Source: Streptomyces spinoverrucosus
Lineage (GTDB): Bacteria > Actinomycetota > Actinomycetes > Streptomycetales > Streptomycetaceae
Direction of reading: 5' to 3'
Assembly (NCBI RefSeq): GCF_006539505.1
Contig: NZ_BJND01000078.1
Coordinates: 1-39,001 of the forward strand
Length of the DNA: 39,001 nt
A program made the translations under genes and the position numbers. Positions within the stretch are counted from its first letter, which is position 1; each line of letters opens with the position of its first letter. This document shows positions 15,992 through 24,001 of this stretch, piece after piece. The notes beneath the pieces are model-generated. The model worked only from the letters and a program-made list of their open reading frames with translations. It was not told the origin of the DNA and searched no databases.

Positions 15992-17074
15992 TCAGCTCCC
16001 CGCGCTCGCGGACTCGGCCCCACCTGCGAAGCCCCCATCAGCGAAGCCCCCACCTGAGGAGCCCCCGCCCGAGGCAACGCCACCGGAAGCAACATCATCA
16101 GTCGCTCTCACTTCGGCCCCTGCCTCCGCCTCCGCCAACAGCTCACGAAACGCCATCGCCACCGTCTCCGGGTACTCCATCATCGCCACATGCCCGGCGT
16201 TCGGAAGCGTCAGGAGCCGCGCGTCACGGAACGTACGGGCGGCCTTCTGGGCCATGCGGAAGCCCACAAGCTGGTCGCGGCCGCCGTAGACGAGGAGCGT
16301 GGGGGCGAGCACCCGCTCGGCCTGGCGCCACAGTCCGTGCTGGCCACCCAGGGTGTACGCGTTGACGATCCCGCGCGCGGAGCGTGCCATCGCGTCCCAG
16401 AAGTACGGCAGTTGCAGCCGCCGCTCCATCTCCTGCACGGCGTTGTGAAAACCTTCGGGCGACACGCGCTCGGGGTCGCCGTAGCAGAGCGTCAGGACGC
16501 CCCGGACCCGCTGCTCGGCCGTCCACCCGGTGGTGAACCGGGTGAAGAGCTGGACCACTCCGGGCAGCGCCAGCAGGGCCGTGGGAACGGCGCTGCGCTG
16601 GATGCGCATCTCGGGGAGGGCCGGCGACACGAGGGTCAGCGTCCGGACGAGGTCGGGACGAACGGCGGCGACGCGGGTGGTGACCGCGCCGCCGAGGGAG
16701 TTGCCGAGCAGATGCACCGGGCCGCGCCCGGAGGCGTCCAGGTAGCGAATGACCGCGCGCGCGTGCCCGGTGACCGAGTAGTCGCCGTCGTCCGGGGGTG
16801 GGGAGTCGCCGAAGCCCGGCAGGTCGACGGCCTCGCAGTCGACGTCCGCGTCGAGCAGCTCCATCAGCGCCGACCAGTTCTGCGAGGAACCGCCGAGGCC
16901 GTGGACGTACAGCGCGGGCGGCAGTCCCTCGCGCGCGGGTGGCCTCGAACGCACCGTGAGCGTGATGCCGGGCAGCCGGACCGACTTGAGCCGCTCGCCC
17001 TCCGCGACCCTGACGGGCGCCACCTTCGGGAGCACGTTGGTGGTCGGCACGTACGGCAGCTCGGTCGAAGACAT
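15992..17074 (-). CDS. Alpha/beta hydrolase
   Basis: 360 residues, no signal peptide. HG motif at LYVHGLGGSSQNW (56-67), nucleophile elbow LLGNSLGGA (Ser126), acid in VYGGRDQLVG (about 266) and NAGHVAMMEYP (His about 296). The last 35 residues are a Gly/Ser/Ala tail (SGGVASGGGSSGG) unlike the folded part. ATG 17074 opens MSSTELPYVPTTNVL. It lies directly upstream of DUF3152 on the same strand and is presumably co-transcribed, so it may act on the same envelope process. Esterase, lipase or haloperoxidase-like activity cannot be told apart by sequence. Confidence 0.9.
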   Translation of the reverse strand: MSSTELPYVPTTNVLPKVAPVRVAEGERLKSVRLPGITLTVRSRPPAREGLPPALYVHGLGGSSQNWSALMELLDADVDCEAVDLPGFGDSPPPDDGDYSVTGHARAVIRYLDASGRGPVHLLGNSLGGAVTTRVAAVRPDLVRTLTLVSPALPEMRIQRSAVPTALLALPGVVQLFTRFTTGWTAEQRVRGVLTLCYGDPERVSPEGFHNAVQEMERRLQLPYFWDAMARSARGIVNAYTLGGQHGLWRQAERVLAPTLLVYGGRDQLVGFRMAQKAARTFRDARLLTLPNAGHVAMMEYPETVAMAFRELLAEAEAGAEVRATDDVASGGVASGGGSSGGGFADGGFAGGAESASAGS

Positions 17075-17192
17075 GCGGCAATGTTACGAGGTGATCACGC
17101 GGTGGTTCATGTGTTCGCCGACACAGACACGGGAGACCACCGTCACAGCCATGGGATAACGGCCCGCCCGCGGGATGCGCAGCGCGTGACGT

Positions 17193-17237
17193 TCCGGACG
17201 CGGATCGATAGCGTCCGGATCGGGTGTCTCCTACGCT
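17193..17237 (+). promoter_or_regulatory. Palindromic operator and -10 upstream of the acidic protein gene
   Basis: A perfect 9-bp inverted repeat TCCGGACGC (17193-17201) and GCGTCCGGA (17211-17219) with 9-base spacer sits directly before a -10-like TACGCT (17232-17237), so the second arm covers the -35 position. The size suits a TetR-family dimer; a TetR gene lies 0.5 kb away, but the pairing is only a guess. Confidence 0.45.
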
Positions 17238-17303
17238 CGTAATGAGGGCACCCGCTTGTGGCCCCTGCTTCTCCCAGGGACGTTCGTAGGAAGGGAGCCC
17301 ACC

Positions 17304-17528
17304 ATGGCCGTTGACCCCAGCGATCCCGACACCTTCGAGGACGAGGAGACCGAGGAAGCCCAGGAGTTCGACGTCGAGGCCCCCGAGGTCGACGCGGCCG
17401 AACAGCACGCGGACATCGCGCCGGACCGCGACGACTCGCTGACCGGAGTGGAGCCCGACCGGGCCAGCGAGGGTGACCTCGCGGAACAGGCCCGGGTGGT
17501 GAGCCTCGACGAGGATGACTATCGGTGA
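17304..17528 (+). CDS. Small acidic protein, conserved hypothetical
   Basis: 74 residues, about a third Asp/Glu, no hydrophobic core, so probably disordered. AAGGGAG lies 7 bases before ATG 17304. No family recognised. It ends in DEDDYR. Placed between the divergent hydrolase operon and tetR; a hairpin GAGCGGG/CCCGCTC with a T-rich loop follows at about 17553-17584 and may end its transcript. Confidence 0.75.
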   Translation: MAVDPSDPDTFEDEETEEAQEFDVEAPEVDAAEQHADIAPDRDDSLTGVEPDRASEGDLAEQARVVSLDEDDYR

Positions 17529-17727
17529 CGCATGACGACACCAGGTGCCTCTTGAGCGGGAACGAGACCCCTTTTTGCCCGCTCTGCAGTGGTTTGAAAC
17601 GCTCTGTGCGACTTTCGCGGCCGTCCGGTCCGTGAAATTCTGCGCTCGCACCGCGCACAGCACGGTTACCGAAAAGTACGATGGCCGAGCGGCGCACACC
17701 CGCATGTGGACGACTTTGGGAGGCGGC

Positions 17728-18375
17728 GTGACAGCCATCGAGCAAACTGAGGCGGCACGCCCGCGAGGTACGCGCCTGCCGCGCCGTGCCCGCCGGAACC
17801 AGCTGCTGGGCGCCGCCCAGGAAGTCTTCGTGGCCCAGGGCTATCACGCGGCCGCGATGGACGACATCGCCGAGCGCGCCGGCGTCAGCAAGCCGGTGCT
17901 CTACCAGCACTTCCCGGGCAAGCTCGACCTCTACCTGGCCCTGCTGGACCAGCACTGCGAATCCCTGATCCAGGCCGTGCGGAACGCGCTCGCGTCGACG
18001 ACCGACAACAAGCAGCGCGTACGGGCCACGATGGACGCGTACTTCGCATACGTCGAGGACGACGGCGGCGCCTTCCGGCTCGTCTTCGAATCGGACCTGA
18101 CGAACGAGCCCGCCGTGCGCGAGCGCGTCGACAAGGTCACGAACGAGTGCGCGGAGGCGATCTGTGACGTGATCGCCGAGGACACCGGCCTCTCGCGCGC
18201 GGAGTCGATGCTGCTCGCCTCCGGGCTCGGCGGCCTCGCCCAGGTGGTGGCCCGTTCCTGGCTGCACAGCGACCGCAGCGTGCCGCGCGACCAGGCGGTG
18301 CAGCTGCTGACCTCGCTGGCCTGGCGGGGCATCGCGGGCTTCCCCCTGCACGGCAGCGAGCAGTCGCACCACTGA
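17728..18375 (+). CDS. TetR-family transcriptional regulator
   Basis: 215 residues. The N-terminal DNA-binding domain reads RNQLLGAAQEVFVAQGYHAAAMDDIAERAGVSKPVLYQHFPGKLDLYLALLDQH (about 28-81), a standard TetR helix-turn-helix. The C-terminal domain has FRLVFESDLTNEP and LGGLAQVVARSWL, matching the actinobacterial Rv3208-type regulator (from memory). GTG 17728 with GGGAGG 4 bases upstream is chosen; ATG 17704 is an in-frame alternative. A -10-like TACGAT at 17677-17682 would give a short leader. The ligand is unknown. Confidence 0.9.
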   Translation: MTAIEQTEAARPRGTRLPRRARRNQLLGAAQEVFVAQGYHAAAMDDIAERAGVSKPVLYQHFPGKLDLYLALLDQHCESLIQAVRNALASTTDNKQRVRATMDAYFAYVEDDGGAFRLVFESDLTNEPAVRERVDKVTNECAEAICDVIAEDTGLSRAESMLLASGLGGLAQVVARSWLHSDRSVPRDQAVQLLTSLAWRGIAGFPLHGSEQSHH

Positions 18376-18514
18376 CGCCTGCGCGTTTGTTCCCGTCGGC
18401 TGTTCGCTCCTGGCGTTCTCGCGCGGAGGGTGCGCGTCCCCTCACCGGGCTAATGTGTGCTGGGTACGGCGCGGACGCCCGCGCACTTCACTGACCGTTC
18501 GGAGGGACATAGCC

Positions 18515-18742
18515 GTGGAGGTCAAGATCGGCGTTCAGCACGCGCCGCGCGAGATCGTTCTGGAGAGCGGTCAGAGTGCCGAGGAGGTCGAGCGCGTGGT
18601 GGCCGAGGCGCTGGCCGGCAAGTCGCAGTTGCTCAGCCTCGTGGACGAGCACGGCCGCAAGGTCCTGGTCCCGGCCGACCGTCTCGCGTACGTCGAGCTC
18701 GGCGAGCCGGCACCGCGCAAGGTGGGCTTCGGCGCGCTGTAG
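18515..18742 (+). CDS. DUF3107 small protein
   Basis: 75 residues, MEVKIGVQHAPREIVLESGQ...VVAEAL...LLSLVDEHGRKVLVPADRLAYVELG, the full DUF3107 pattern (Rv3208A/TB9.4 type). GTG 18515 follows GGAGGGA by 7 bases. It directly follows tetR, as in other actinobacteria, and ends at a strong terminator. Function unknown. Confidence 0.9.
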   Translation: MEVKIGVQHAPREIVLESGQSAEEVERVVAEALAGKSQLLSLVDEHGRKVLVPADRLAYVELGEPAPRKVGFGAL

Positions 18743-18765
18743 GCGGGCTGCGGAGAGAAGCGGAC

Positions 18766-18805
18766 GGGAGGGCCCGGCGGCTGGTACGAGCCGCCGGGCC
18801 CTCCC
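18766..18805 (+). terminator. Strong hairpin terminator after DUF3107
   Basis: 17-bp perfect arms (18766-18782 and 18789-18805) around GGTACG, followed by GTTTC. Lies 24 bases after the stop codon. Confidence 0.88.
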
Positions 18806-18946
18806 GTTTCGACCGTTGCGACGCCTCGCGCACGTCTTCACAGACGGAGCACACCTCCCGCACAGAGAAGGATTGCATTCCGCAGGTCAGGGGTATGACG
18901 GGCTACGACTGTTTCGGGCAGGCCGGCCATGTGGGAGGACCCTGAC

Positions 18947-19216
18947 ATGCTCTTGGAAGCACTCGGCTCCGCGATTCTCGGCCTGGCCCTGTCATGGGTC
19001 TACGCCGCCCGCCTGCCGCACCGCCTTCCGGCCCGCCCCCTGGTCCTGTCGACCGGTGTCGCCGGAGCCCTCTTCGGCGCCTTCCTCACGCACAGCGCGC
19101 TGGAGGCCGGCGGCTTCCTGCTGGTGCTCCTCGGCGCGGCGATCGTCTCGGCCGCGTCCCTCTCCCTGCTGCTGCGCCCGGCGGGAAGACTCCGCCGACG
19201 ATCGGCGACGGCCTGA
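18947..19216 (+). CDS. Small integral membrane protein
   Basis: 89 residues with three hydrophobic spans: LEALGSAILGLALSWVYAA, LVLSTGVAGALFGAFLTHSAL and GGFLLVLLGAAIVSAASLSLLL, then a basic tail RRRSATA. ATG 18947 has GGGAGGA 7 bases upstream, better than the in-frame ATG 18929. Convergent with the ferritin-like gene, 38 bases apart. No function recognised. Confidence 0.75.
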   Translation: MLLEALGSAILGLALSWVYAARLPHRLPARPLVLSTGVAGALFGAFLTHSALEAGGFLLVLLGAAIVSAASLSLLLRPAGRLRRRSATA

Positions 19217-19254
19217 GCCGCCGCCGCACCCGCCGACGCCGTTAGGCAACGCCC

Positions 19255-20007
19255 TCAGGCAGCAAGCCCGAGCGCGGCCATCCGCTTCGTGTGCGCCTCG
19301 GTGATCCGGGAGAACATCTTGCCGACCTCGGCGAGATCGAAGCCGTCGGCGACGCCGCCCACCAGCATCGTGGACAGGGCGTCGCGCTCGGCGACCACCC
19401 GCTGGGACTGCGACAGGGCCTCACCCATCAGCCGTCGCGCCCACAGCGCGAGCCGCCCGCCCACGCGCGGGTCGGCGTCGATCGCCGCGCGCACCCGCTC
19501 GACGGCGAACCCGGCGTGGCCGGTGTCGTCGAGCACGGCCAGCACCAGGGAGCGGGTGTCGGCGTCCAGCCGTGCGGCCACCTCACGGTAGAAGTCGCTG
19601 GCGATGGAGTCGCCGACGTAGGCCTTGACCAGCCCCTCCAGCCAGTCCGAGGGCGCCGTCTGCTTGTGGAAGCCGTCGAGCGCGGCGACGAACGGCTCCA
19701 TCGCGGCGGTCGGCTCCTCACCGATCTCGGTGAGCCGGTCGCGCAGCCGCTCGAAGTGGTGGAACTCGGCCGACGCCATCTTCGCCAGCTCCGCCTTGTC
19801 CTCCAGCGTGGGCGCCAGCTTGGCGTCCTCCGCGAGCCGCTCGAACGCCGCGAGCTCCCCGTACGCGAGCGCGCCCAGCAGGTCCACGACCGCGGCCTTG
19901 TACTGCGGATCGGTGGCGGCGGTCGCCCAGTCCTGGGCGGCGACCCCGGTGTGTGCTGCGGCGTCGGCGGTCTCGGCGGCGGGCTCAGGCTTGTCAGAGG
20001 TCGTCAT
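19255..20007 (-). CDS. Ferritin-like fold protein (MiaE-like)
   Basis: 250 residues, largely helical. After a disordered Ala/Glu start, helices carry GALAYGELAAFERLAEDA, KMASAEFHHFERLRDRL (ExxH), VGDSIASDFYREVAARL and LAVLDDTGHAGFAVERV (DxxH). The spacing of Glu, ExxH and DxxH resembles the di-iron site of MiaE, a tRNA hydroxylase, with Asp replacing one Glu. The mycobacterial neighbour of rhlE (Rv3210c) has the same place. ATG 20007 has a poor ribosome site; GTG 20016 is the alternative. It is divergent from the RNA helicase, which fits an RNA-linked role, but this is inference. Confidence 0.82.
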   Translation of the reverse strand: MTTSDKPEPAAETADAAAHTGVAAQDWATAATDPQYKAAVVDLLGALAYGELAAFERLAEDAKLAPTLEDKAELAKMASAEFHHFERLRDRLTEIGEEPTAAMEPFVAALDGFHKQTAPSDWLEGLVKAYVGDSIASDFYREVAARLDADTRSLVLAVLDDTGHAGFAVERVRAAIDADPRVGGRLALWARRLMGEALSQSQRVVAERDALSTMLVGGVADGFDLAEVGKMFSRITEAHTKRMAALGLAA

Positions 20008-20482
20008 GAAGCGCACAATAGCCCGCTCGCCGCGAGGTGGAAGTCCCTGGTCAATCGTGTGACCACGACGCCGCGAAGGAAAGCGCACGACGGCCCGAAG
20101 GAAAGCGCGCAGACGACGCCTATAGCACCGCGCCCCAGTGTGACGATGACTACGTCACCGAATCGGCCATCGCATGTGCGCGATTCCGGGGTATGGTGGT
20201 AATGCGCCTGCTGGTACGACGACGTCTTCGCCGTATCTCGACAGGCCGCACGTATGAGGATGCCCGGTCGGTGGCCCGATCGGCTCCGACCCGACAGCCC
20301 TCCCTGACCGTACGGCACTGTGCGTACGACGATCGGAGGGACCCCCTCAGCGGTACGAACGCTGGAGCGTTGGCAGAGGTCCCGTGTCCTACGGCGCGCC
20401 CCTACGGCGGCCGACGTCCCTGGCACGGTCAGACACGACCCCCGCGCTCGCCTCGTACCGCGCACACAGAAGAGGCAGCACC
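20008..20482 (+). promoter_or_regulatory. 475-base region between ferritin-like gene and RNA helicase
   Basis: No gene seen. GGGGTATGGTGG at about 20191-20202 holds a -10-like TATGGT without a good -35. If used, the helicase leader would be about 280 bases long. Small hairpins are GAGGG-acc-CCCTC (about 20336-20348) and AACGCT-gg-AGCGTT (20358-20371), and an isolated GGAGGGA has no start codon after it. Long leaders are common in cold-regulated helicase genes. Confidence 0.4.
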
Positions 20483-22909
20483 CTGACTACGACGTTTCGA
20501 CAGCTCGGGATCCTCCCCGAGACCGCCGAGGCCCTGGAGGCCGTCGGCATCGTCACCCCGTTCCCCATCCAGGAGATGACCCTCCCCGTCGCCCTCTCCG
20601 GCACGGACGTCATCGGCCAGGCCAAGACCGGCACCGGCAAGACGCTGGGCTTCGGCCTTCCGCTCGTTGAGCGCGTCACCGTCCCCGCCGACGTCGAGGC
20701 CGGGCGCGCGCAGCCCGAGGCCCTCACCGACGCCCCGCAGGCCCTCGTCGTCGTCCCCACGCGCGAGCTGTGCACGCAGGTCACCAACGATCTGCTGACC
20801 GCGGGCAAGGTGCGCAACGTACGCGTCACCGCGATCTACGGCGGCCGGGCCTATGAGCCCCAGGTCGAGGCCCTGAAGAAGGGCGTCGACGTGGTCGTCG
20901 GCACCCCGGGCCGACTGCTGGACCTGGCCGGCCAGAAGAAGCTCAACCTCAGCCACGTCAAGTGCCTGGTCCTCGACGAGGCCGACGAGATGCTCGACCT
21001 GGGCTTCCTGCCCGACGTCGAGAAGATCATCAACATGCTTCCGGTGCGCCGCCAGACGATGCTGTTCTCGGCGACCATGCCGGGCGCGGTCATCGGTCTC
21101 GCGCGGCGCTACATGTCGCAGCCCACGCACATCCGCGCCACCGCGCCGGACGACGAGGGCGTGACGGTCGCGAACATCGCGCAGCACGTCTACCGCGCGC
21201 ACAACATGGACAAGCCGGAGATGGTCGCCCGCATACTGCAGGCCGAGACCCGCGGTCTGGCGATGATCTTCTGCCGCACCAAGCGCACCGCGGCCGACCT
21301 CGCCGACCAGCTCAAGCAGCGCGGCTTCGCCTCCGGCGCGGTCCACGGCGACCTCGGCCAGGGCGCCCGCGAGCAGGCGCTGCGCGCCTTCCGCAACGGC
21401 AAGGTGGACGTCCTCGTCTGCACCGACGTCGCCGCCCGCGGCATCGACGTCGAGGGTGTGACGCACGTCATCAACTACCAGTCGCCGGAAGACGAGAAGA
21501 CGTACCTGCACCGCATCGGCCGTACAGGCCGCGCGGGCAACAAGGGCATCGCGATCACCCTCGTCGACTGGGACGACATCCCGCGCTGGCAGCTGATCAA
21601 CAAGGCGCTGGAGCTGGACTTCAACGACCCGCCGGAGACGTACTCCACGTCCCCGCACTTGTACGCCGAGCTCGGCATCCCCGAGGGCACCAAGGGCGTC
21701 CTGCCGCGCTCGGAGCGCACGCGCGCCGGGCTTGACGCGGAGGAGCTGGAGGACCTGGGCGAGCCGGGCGGCCGCGGTGGGCGCGGACGCGGTGGCCGGG
21801 GCGGCCGGGACGAGTCCCGTTCCGCCGACCGTGAGCGTTCGTCCCGTACGCCGAGGCGTCGCCGCCGTACACGCGGTGGTACGGCGCTGGACGCGACGGA
21901 GGCCCCGGAGTCCACGACCGCCGAGGAGACCACGGAGGACGCCGCCGCGCCGCGCACCCTGCGCCGTCGGCGCCGCACCCGGGCCGGCGCCCCGGCGGAG
22001 GCGACGGCCACGGCCGTGGGCGAGTCGCCGGTAACCGAGGCCGCGGAGTCCGCAGAGACCGCGGTGACGACGGCTGAGGGCGACGCCACGGAGACGCCGG
22101 CGAAGCCGCGCCGCCGCCGCACGCGCAAGTCGGCGCAGGCGCAGCCCGTTCAGGCCGTGGAGACCGTCGAGGCCGTCGAGGCGGGGGCAACCGTCGAGGC
22201 CCCGCAGGCCGACGAGGCCGCCCCGGCGGAGGCAGCGGTCGACACCGCCGAGGCCACCGAGGCCAAGCCGAAGCGCACGCGCACCCGTAAGACGGCTGCC
22301 GCAGCGGCGGAGGCAGCGGTCGAGACCGCCGAGGGCACGGAGACCAAGCCGAAGCGGACCCGCGCGCGCAAGACCGCCGAGCCGACCGAGGCCACCGAAG
22401 CCACCGAGGCCGTCGTGGCGGAGCCGGAGCAGGAGCCCAAGCCGAAGGCACGCCGCACCCGCAAGGCCACGGCCACCGCCGAGGCAGTGGTCGACACGGC
22501 CGAGGGCACGGAGGTCAAGCCGAAGCGCACCCGCAAGGCGACCGCCACCACGGAGGACGCCGAGGCCAAGCCGAAGCGGACCCGTAAGACGGCGGCCGCC
22601 CCGGCCGAGGCAGCGGTCGACACCGCCGAAGGCGCGGAGGCCAAGCCGAAGCGCACCCGCAAGACGGCAGCCGCCACCGAGGACGCCGAGGCCAAGCCCA
22701 AGCGCACCCGCAAGACGGCCGCCACCGCACCCGAAGCGGATGCCGACGCCGCGGAGGCCAAGCCGAAGGTACGCCGCACCCGCAAGGCCACCGCCCCCGC
22801 CCCGGAGCTGACCGCCGAGATTCCGGCGCAGGCCACGCAGGAGCCGGAGCCCAAGCCGCGCCGCCGCACCCGCAAGGCCACGGCGACCGCCGAGGCAGCG
22901 GAGAGCTGA
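20483..22909 (+). CDS. DEAD-box ATP-dependent RNA helicase with long basic repeat tail (RhlE-like)
   Basis: 808 residues from CTG 20483. The helicase core has the Q motif (FPIQ, 27-30), Walker A AKTGTGKT (47-54), PTREL (92-96), TPGR (141-144), DEAD (165-168), SAT (196-198) and HRIGRTGR (343-350). An Arg-Gly patch follows (428-442), then about 360 residues of Ala/Thr/Glu/Lys/Arg repeats with many copies of KPKRTRKTA. The core begins TTTFRQLGILPETAEALE right after CTG, with AGAGG 7 bases upstream; I find no ATG or GTG nearby except GTG 20384, which would add 33 residues of Arg-rich, non-coding-looking sequence. Unwinds structured RNA; the tail should bind RNA or drive condensates. Confidence 0.93.
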   Translation: MTTTFRQLGILPETAEALEAVGIVTPFPIQEMTLPVALSGTDVIGQAKTGTGKTLGFGLPLVERVTVPADVEAGRAQPEALTDAPQALVVVPTRELCTQVTNDLLTAGKVRNVRVTAIYGGRAYEPQVEALKKGVDVVVGTPGRLLDLAGQKKLNLSHVKCLVLDEADEMLDLGFLPDVEKIINMLPVRRQTMLFSATMPGAVIGLARRYMSQPTHIRATAPDDEGVTVANIAQHVYRAHNMDKPEMVARILQAETRGLAMIFCRTKRTAADLADQLKQRGFASGAVHGDLGQGAREQALRAFRNGKVDVLVCTDVAARGIDVEGVTHVINYQSPEDEKTYLHRIGRTGRAGNKGIAITLVDWDDIPRWQLINKALELDFNDPPETYSTSPHLYAELGIPEGTKGVLPRSERTRAGLDAEELEDLGEPGGRGGRGRGGRGGRDESRSADRERSSRTPRRRRRTRGGTALDATEAPESTTAEETTEDAAAPRTLRRRRRTRAGAPAEATATAVGESPVTEAAESAETAVTTAEGDATETPAKPRRRRTRKSAQAQPVQAVETVEAVEAGATVEAPQADEAAPAEAAVDTAEATEAKPKRTRTRKTAAAAAEAAVETAEGTETKPKRTRARKTAEPTEATEATEAVVAEPEQEPKPKARRTRKATATAEAVVDTAEGTEVKPKRTRKATATTEDAEAKPKRTRKTAAAPAEAAVDTAEGAEAKPKRTRKTAAATEDAEAKPKRTRKTAATAPEADADAAEAKPKVRRTRKATAPAPELTAEIPAQATQEPEPKPRRRTRKATATAEAAES

Positions 22910-22919
22910 TCAACGCCAC

Positions 22920-22961
22920 CCGACGGCCCGGTCCCACCTCACCGTGGGACCGGGCCGTCGG
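22920..22961 (+). terminator. Strong hairpin terminator after the RNA helicase
   Basis: 18-bp perfect arms (22920-22937, 22944-22961) around CTCACC, 10 bases after the stop codon. Confidence 0.9.
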
Positions 22962-23069
22962 CGTTCGGCATTGCGGCAAAGGGCGAGCGACGGACGCCCC
23001 GACGCAACGCGTGGCAACCAGTTCCCGTCCCCAGCCCTCCCCCACATACCCCCACACACCCCCACCCGC

Positions 23070-23082
23070 TACCCTCACCCCG
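23070..23082 (+). promoter_or_regulatory. Leaderless promoter -10 for the alpha/beta hydrolase
   Basis: TACCCT (23070-23075) ends 6 bases before GTG 23082, and no ribosome site precedes the start. This is the classic Streptomyces leaderless layout, in which the transcript begins at the start codon. Confidence 0.6.
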
Positions 23083-23951
23083 TGACCACGCCCGCCACCC
23101 CGCCCCCCGGCGCCCGCGCCTACCCCCTCCACACCCCACGCGGTGACTTCGCGGTCGTGGACGTGCCGGTCGCCCCCGGCGTCGAGCCGCGCGGCACGGC
23201 CCTGCTGGTCCCCGGTTTCACGGGCAGCAAGGAGGATTTCCGGCTGATGCAGGGGCCGCTCGCGGCGCGCGGGTACCGGACGGTGGCCGTGGACGGGCGG
23301 GGACAGTTCGAGTCGGACGGACCGGCGCACGACGAAACGGCGTACGCCCAGCCGGAGTTGGCACGCGACGTCCTGGCACAGGCCGAGGCCCTGGGCACGC
23401 CCCTGCATCTCCTCGGGCACTCCCTGGGCGGCCAGATCGCCCGTGCGGCGGTCCTGCTGGACCACTCCCCCTTCGTCTCGTTCACCCTCATGTCGTCCGG
23501 CCCGGCACAGATCTCGGTCTCCCAGCAACAGCGCGTGAAGCTGCTGCGCGACGCGCTCGCGGTGATGACGATGGCCGAGGTCTGGGAGGTGATCGAGGCG
23601 ATGGGCCCCCCGGAGGAGGTCGGCGGCCCGGCCCGCGGCATCGGCGGCCCCGAACTCCTGCGCCGCCGCTGGCTCGGCAACAAGCCCGCTCAACTCATCG
23701 CCACCGGCCGCCAGTTGGCCACCGAGCCGGACCGCGTCGCCGAACTCGCCGCCGTCCCGCTGCCGTTCCACGTCCTGTCGGGCGTACGGGACGACACCTG
23801 GCCGCTGCCGCTCCTGGACGACATGGCCGTACGACTGCACGCCCACCGCACGGTCATCGAGGACGCCGAACACTCACCGAACGCAGAACAGCCCCTGCCG
23901 ACGGCCCACGCAATCGCCAACTTCTGGGACACGGCCCACACGACGGACTAG
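23082..23951 (+). CDS. Alpha/beta hydrolase
   Basis: 289 residues, cytosolic. LLVPGFTGSKEDF (41-53) is the oxyanion region, VDGRGQFESDGP follows, the nucleophile elbow is LLGHSLGGQIA (Ser114), the acid is probably in VLSGVRDDTWPL, and the His in VIEDAEHSPNAEQP. A Pro-rich start precedes the core. Leaderless GTG start. It ends convergent with the NYN gene; GACCCG-cacaa-CGGGTC (23951-23967) lies between. Substrate unknown. Confidence 0.9.
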   Translation: MTTPATPPPGARAYPLHTPRGDFAVVDVPVAPGVEPRGTALLVPGFTGSKEDFRLMQGPLAARGYRTVAVDGRGQFESDGPAHDETAYAQPELARDVLAQAEALGTPLHLLGHSLGGQIARAAVLLDHSPFVSFTLMSSGPAQISVSQQQRVKLLRDALAVMTMAEVWEVIEAMGPPEEVGGPARGIGGPELLRRRWLGNKPAQLIATGRQLATEPDRVAELAAVPLPFHVLSGVRDDTWPLPLLDDMAVRLHAHRTVIEDAEHSPNAEQPLPTAHAIANFWDTAHTTD

Positions 23952-24001
23952 ACCCGCACAACGGGTCAGGCCCACCGGGCTAGGCAGACCCACCCACCGG
24001 C

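Noticed and set aside
16190..17242. Plus-strand 350-codon frame
   Set aside because: Antisense to the alpha/beta hydrolase, whose catalytic motifs are clear.
21621..22881. Ser/Ala- or Arg-rich open frames opposite the helicase tail
   Set aside because: They mirror the repeats of the real tail on the other strand.
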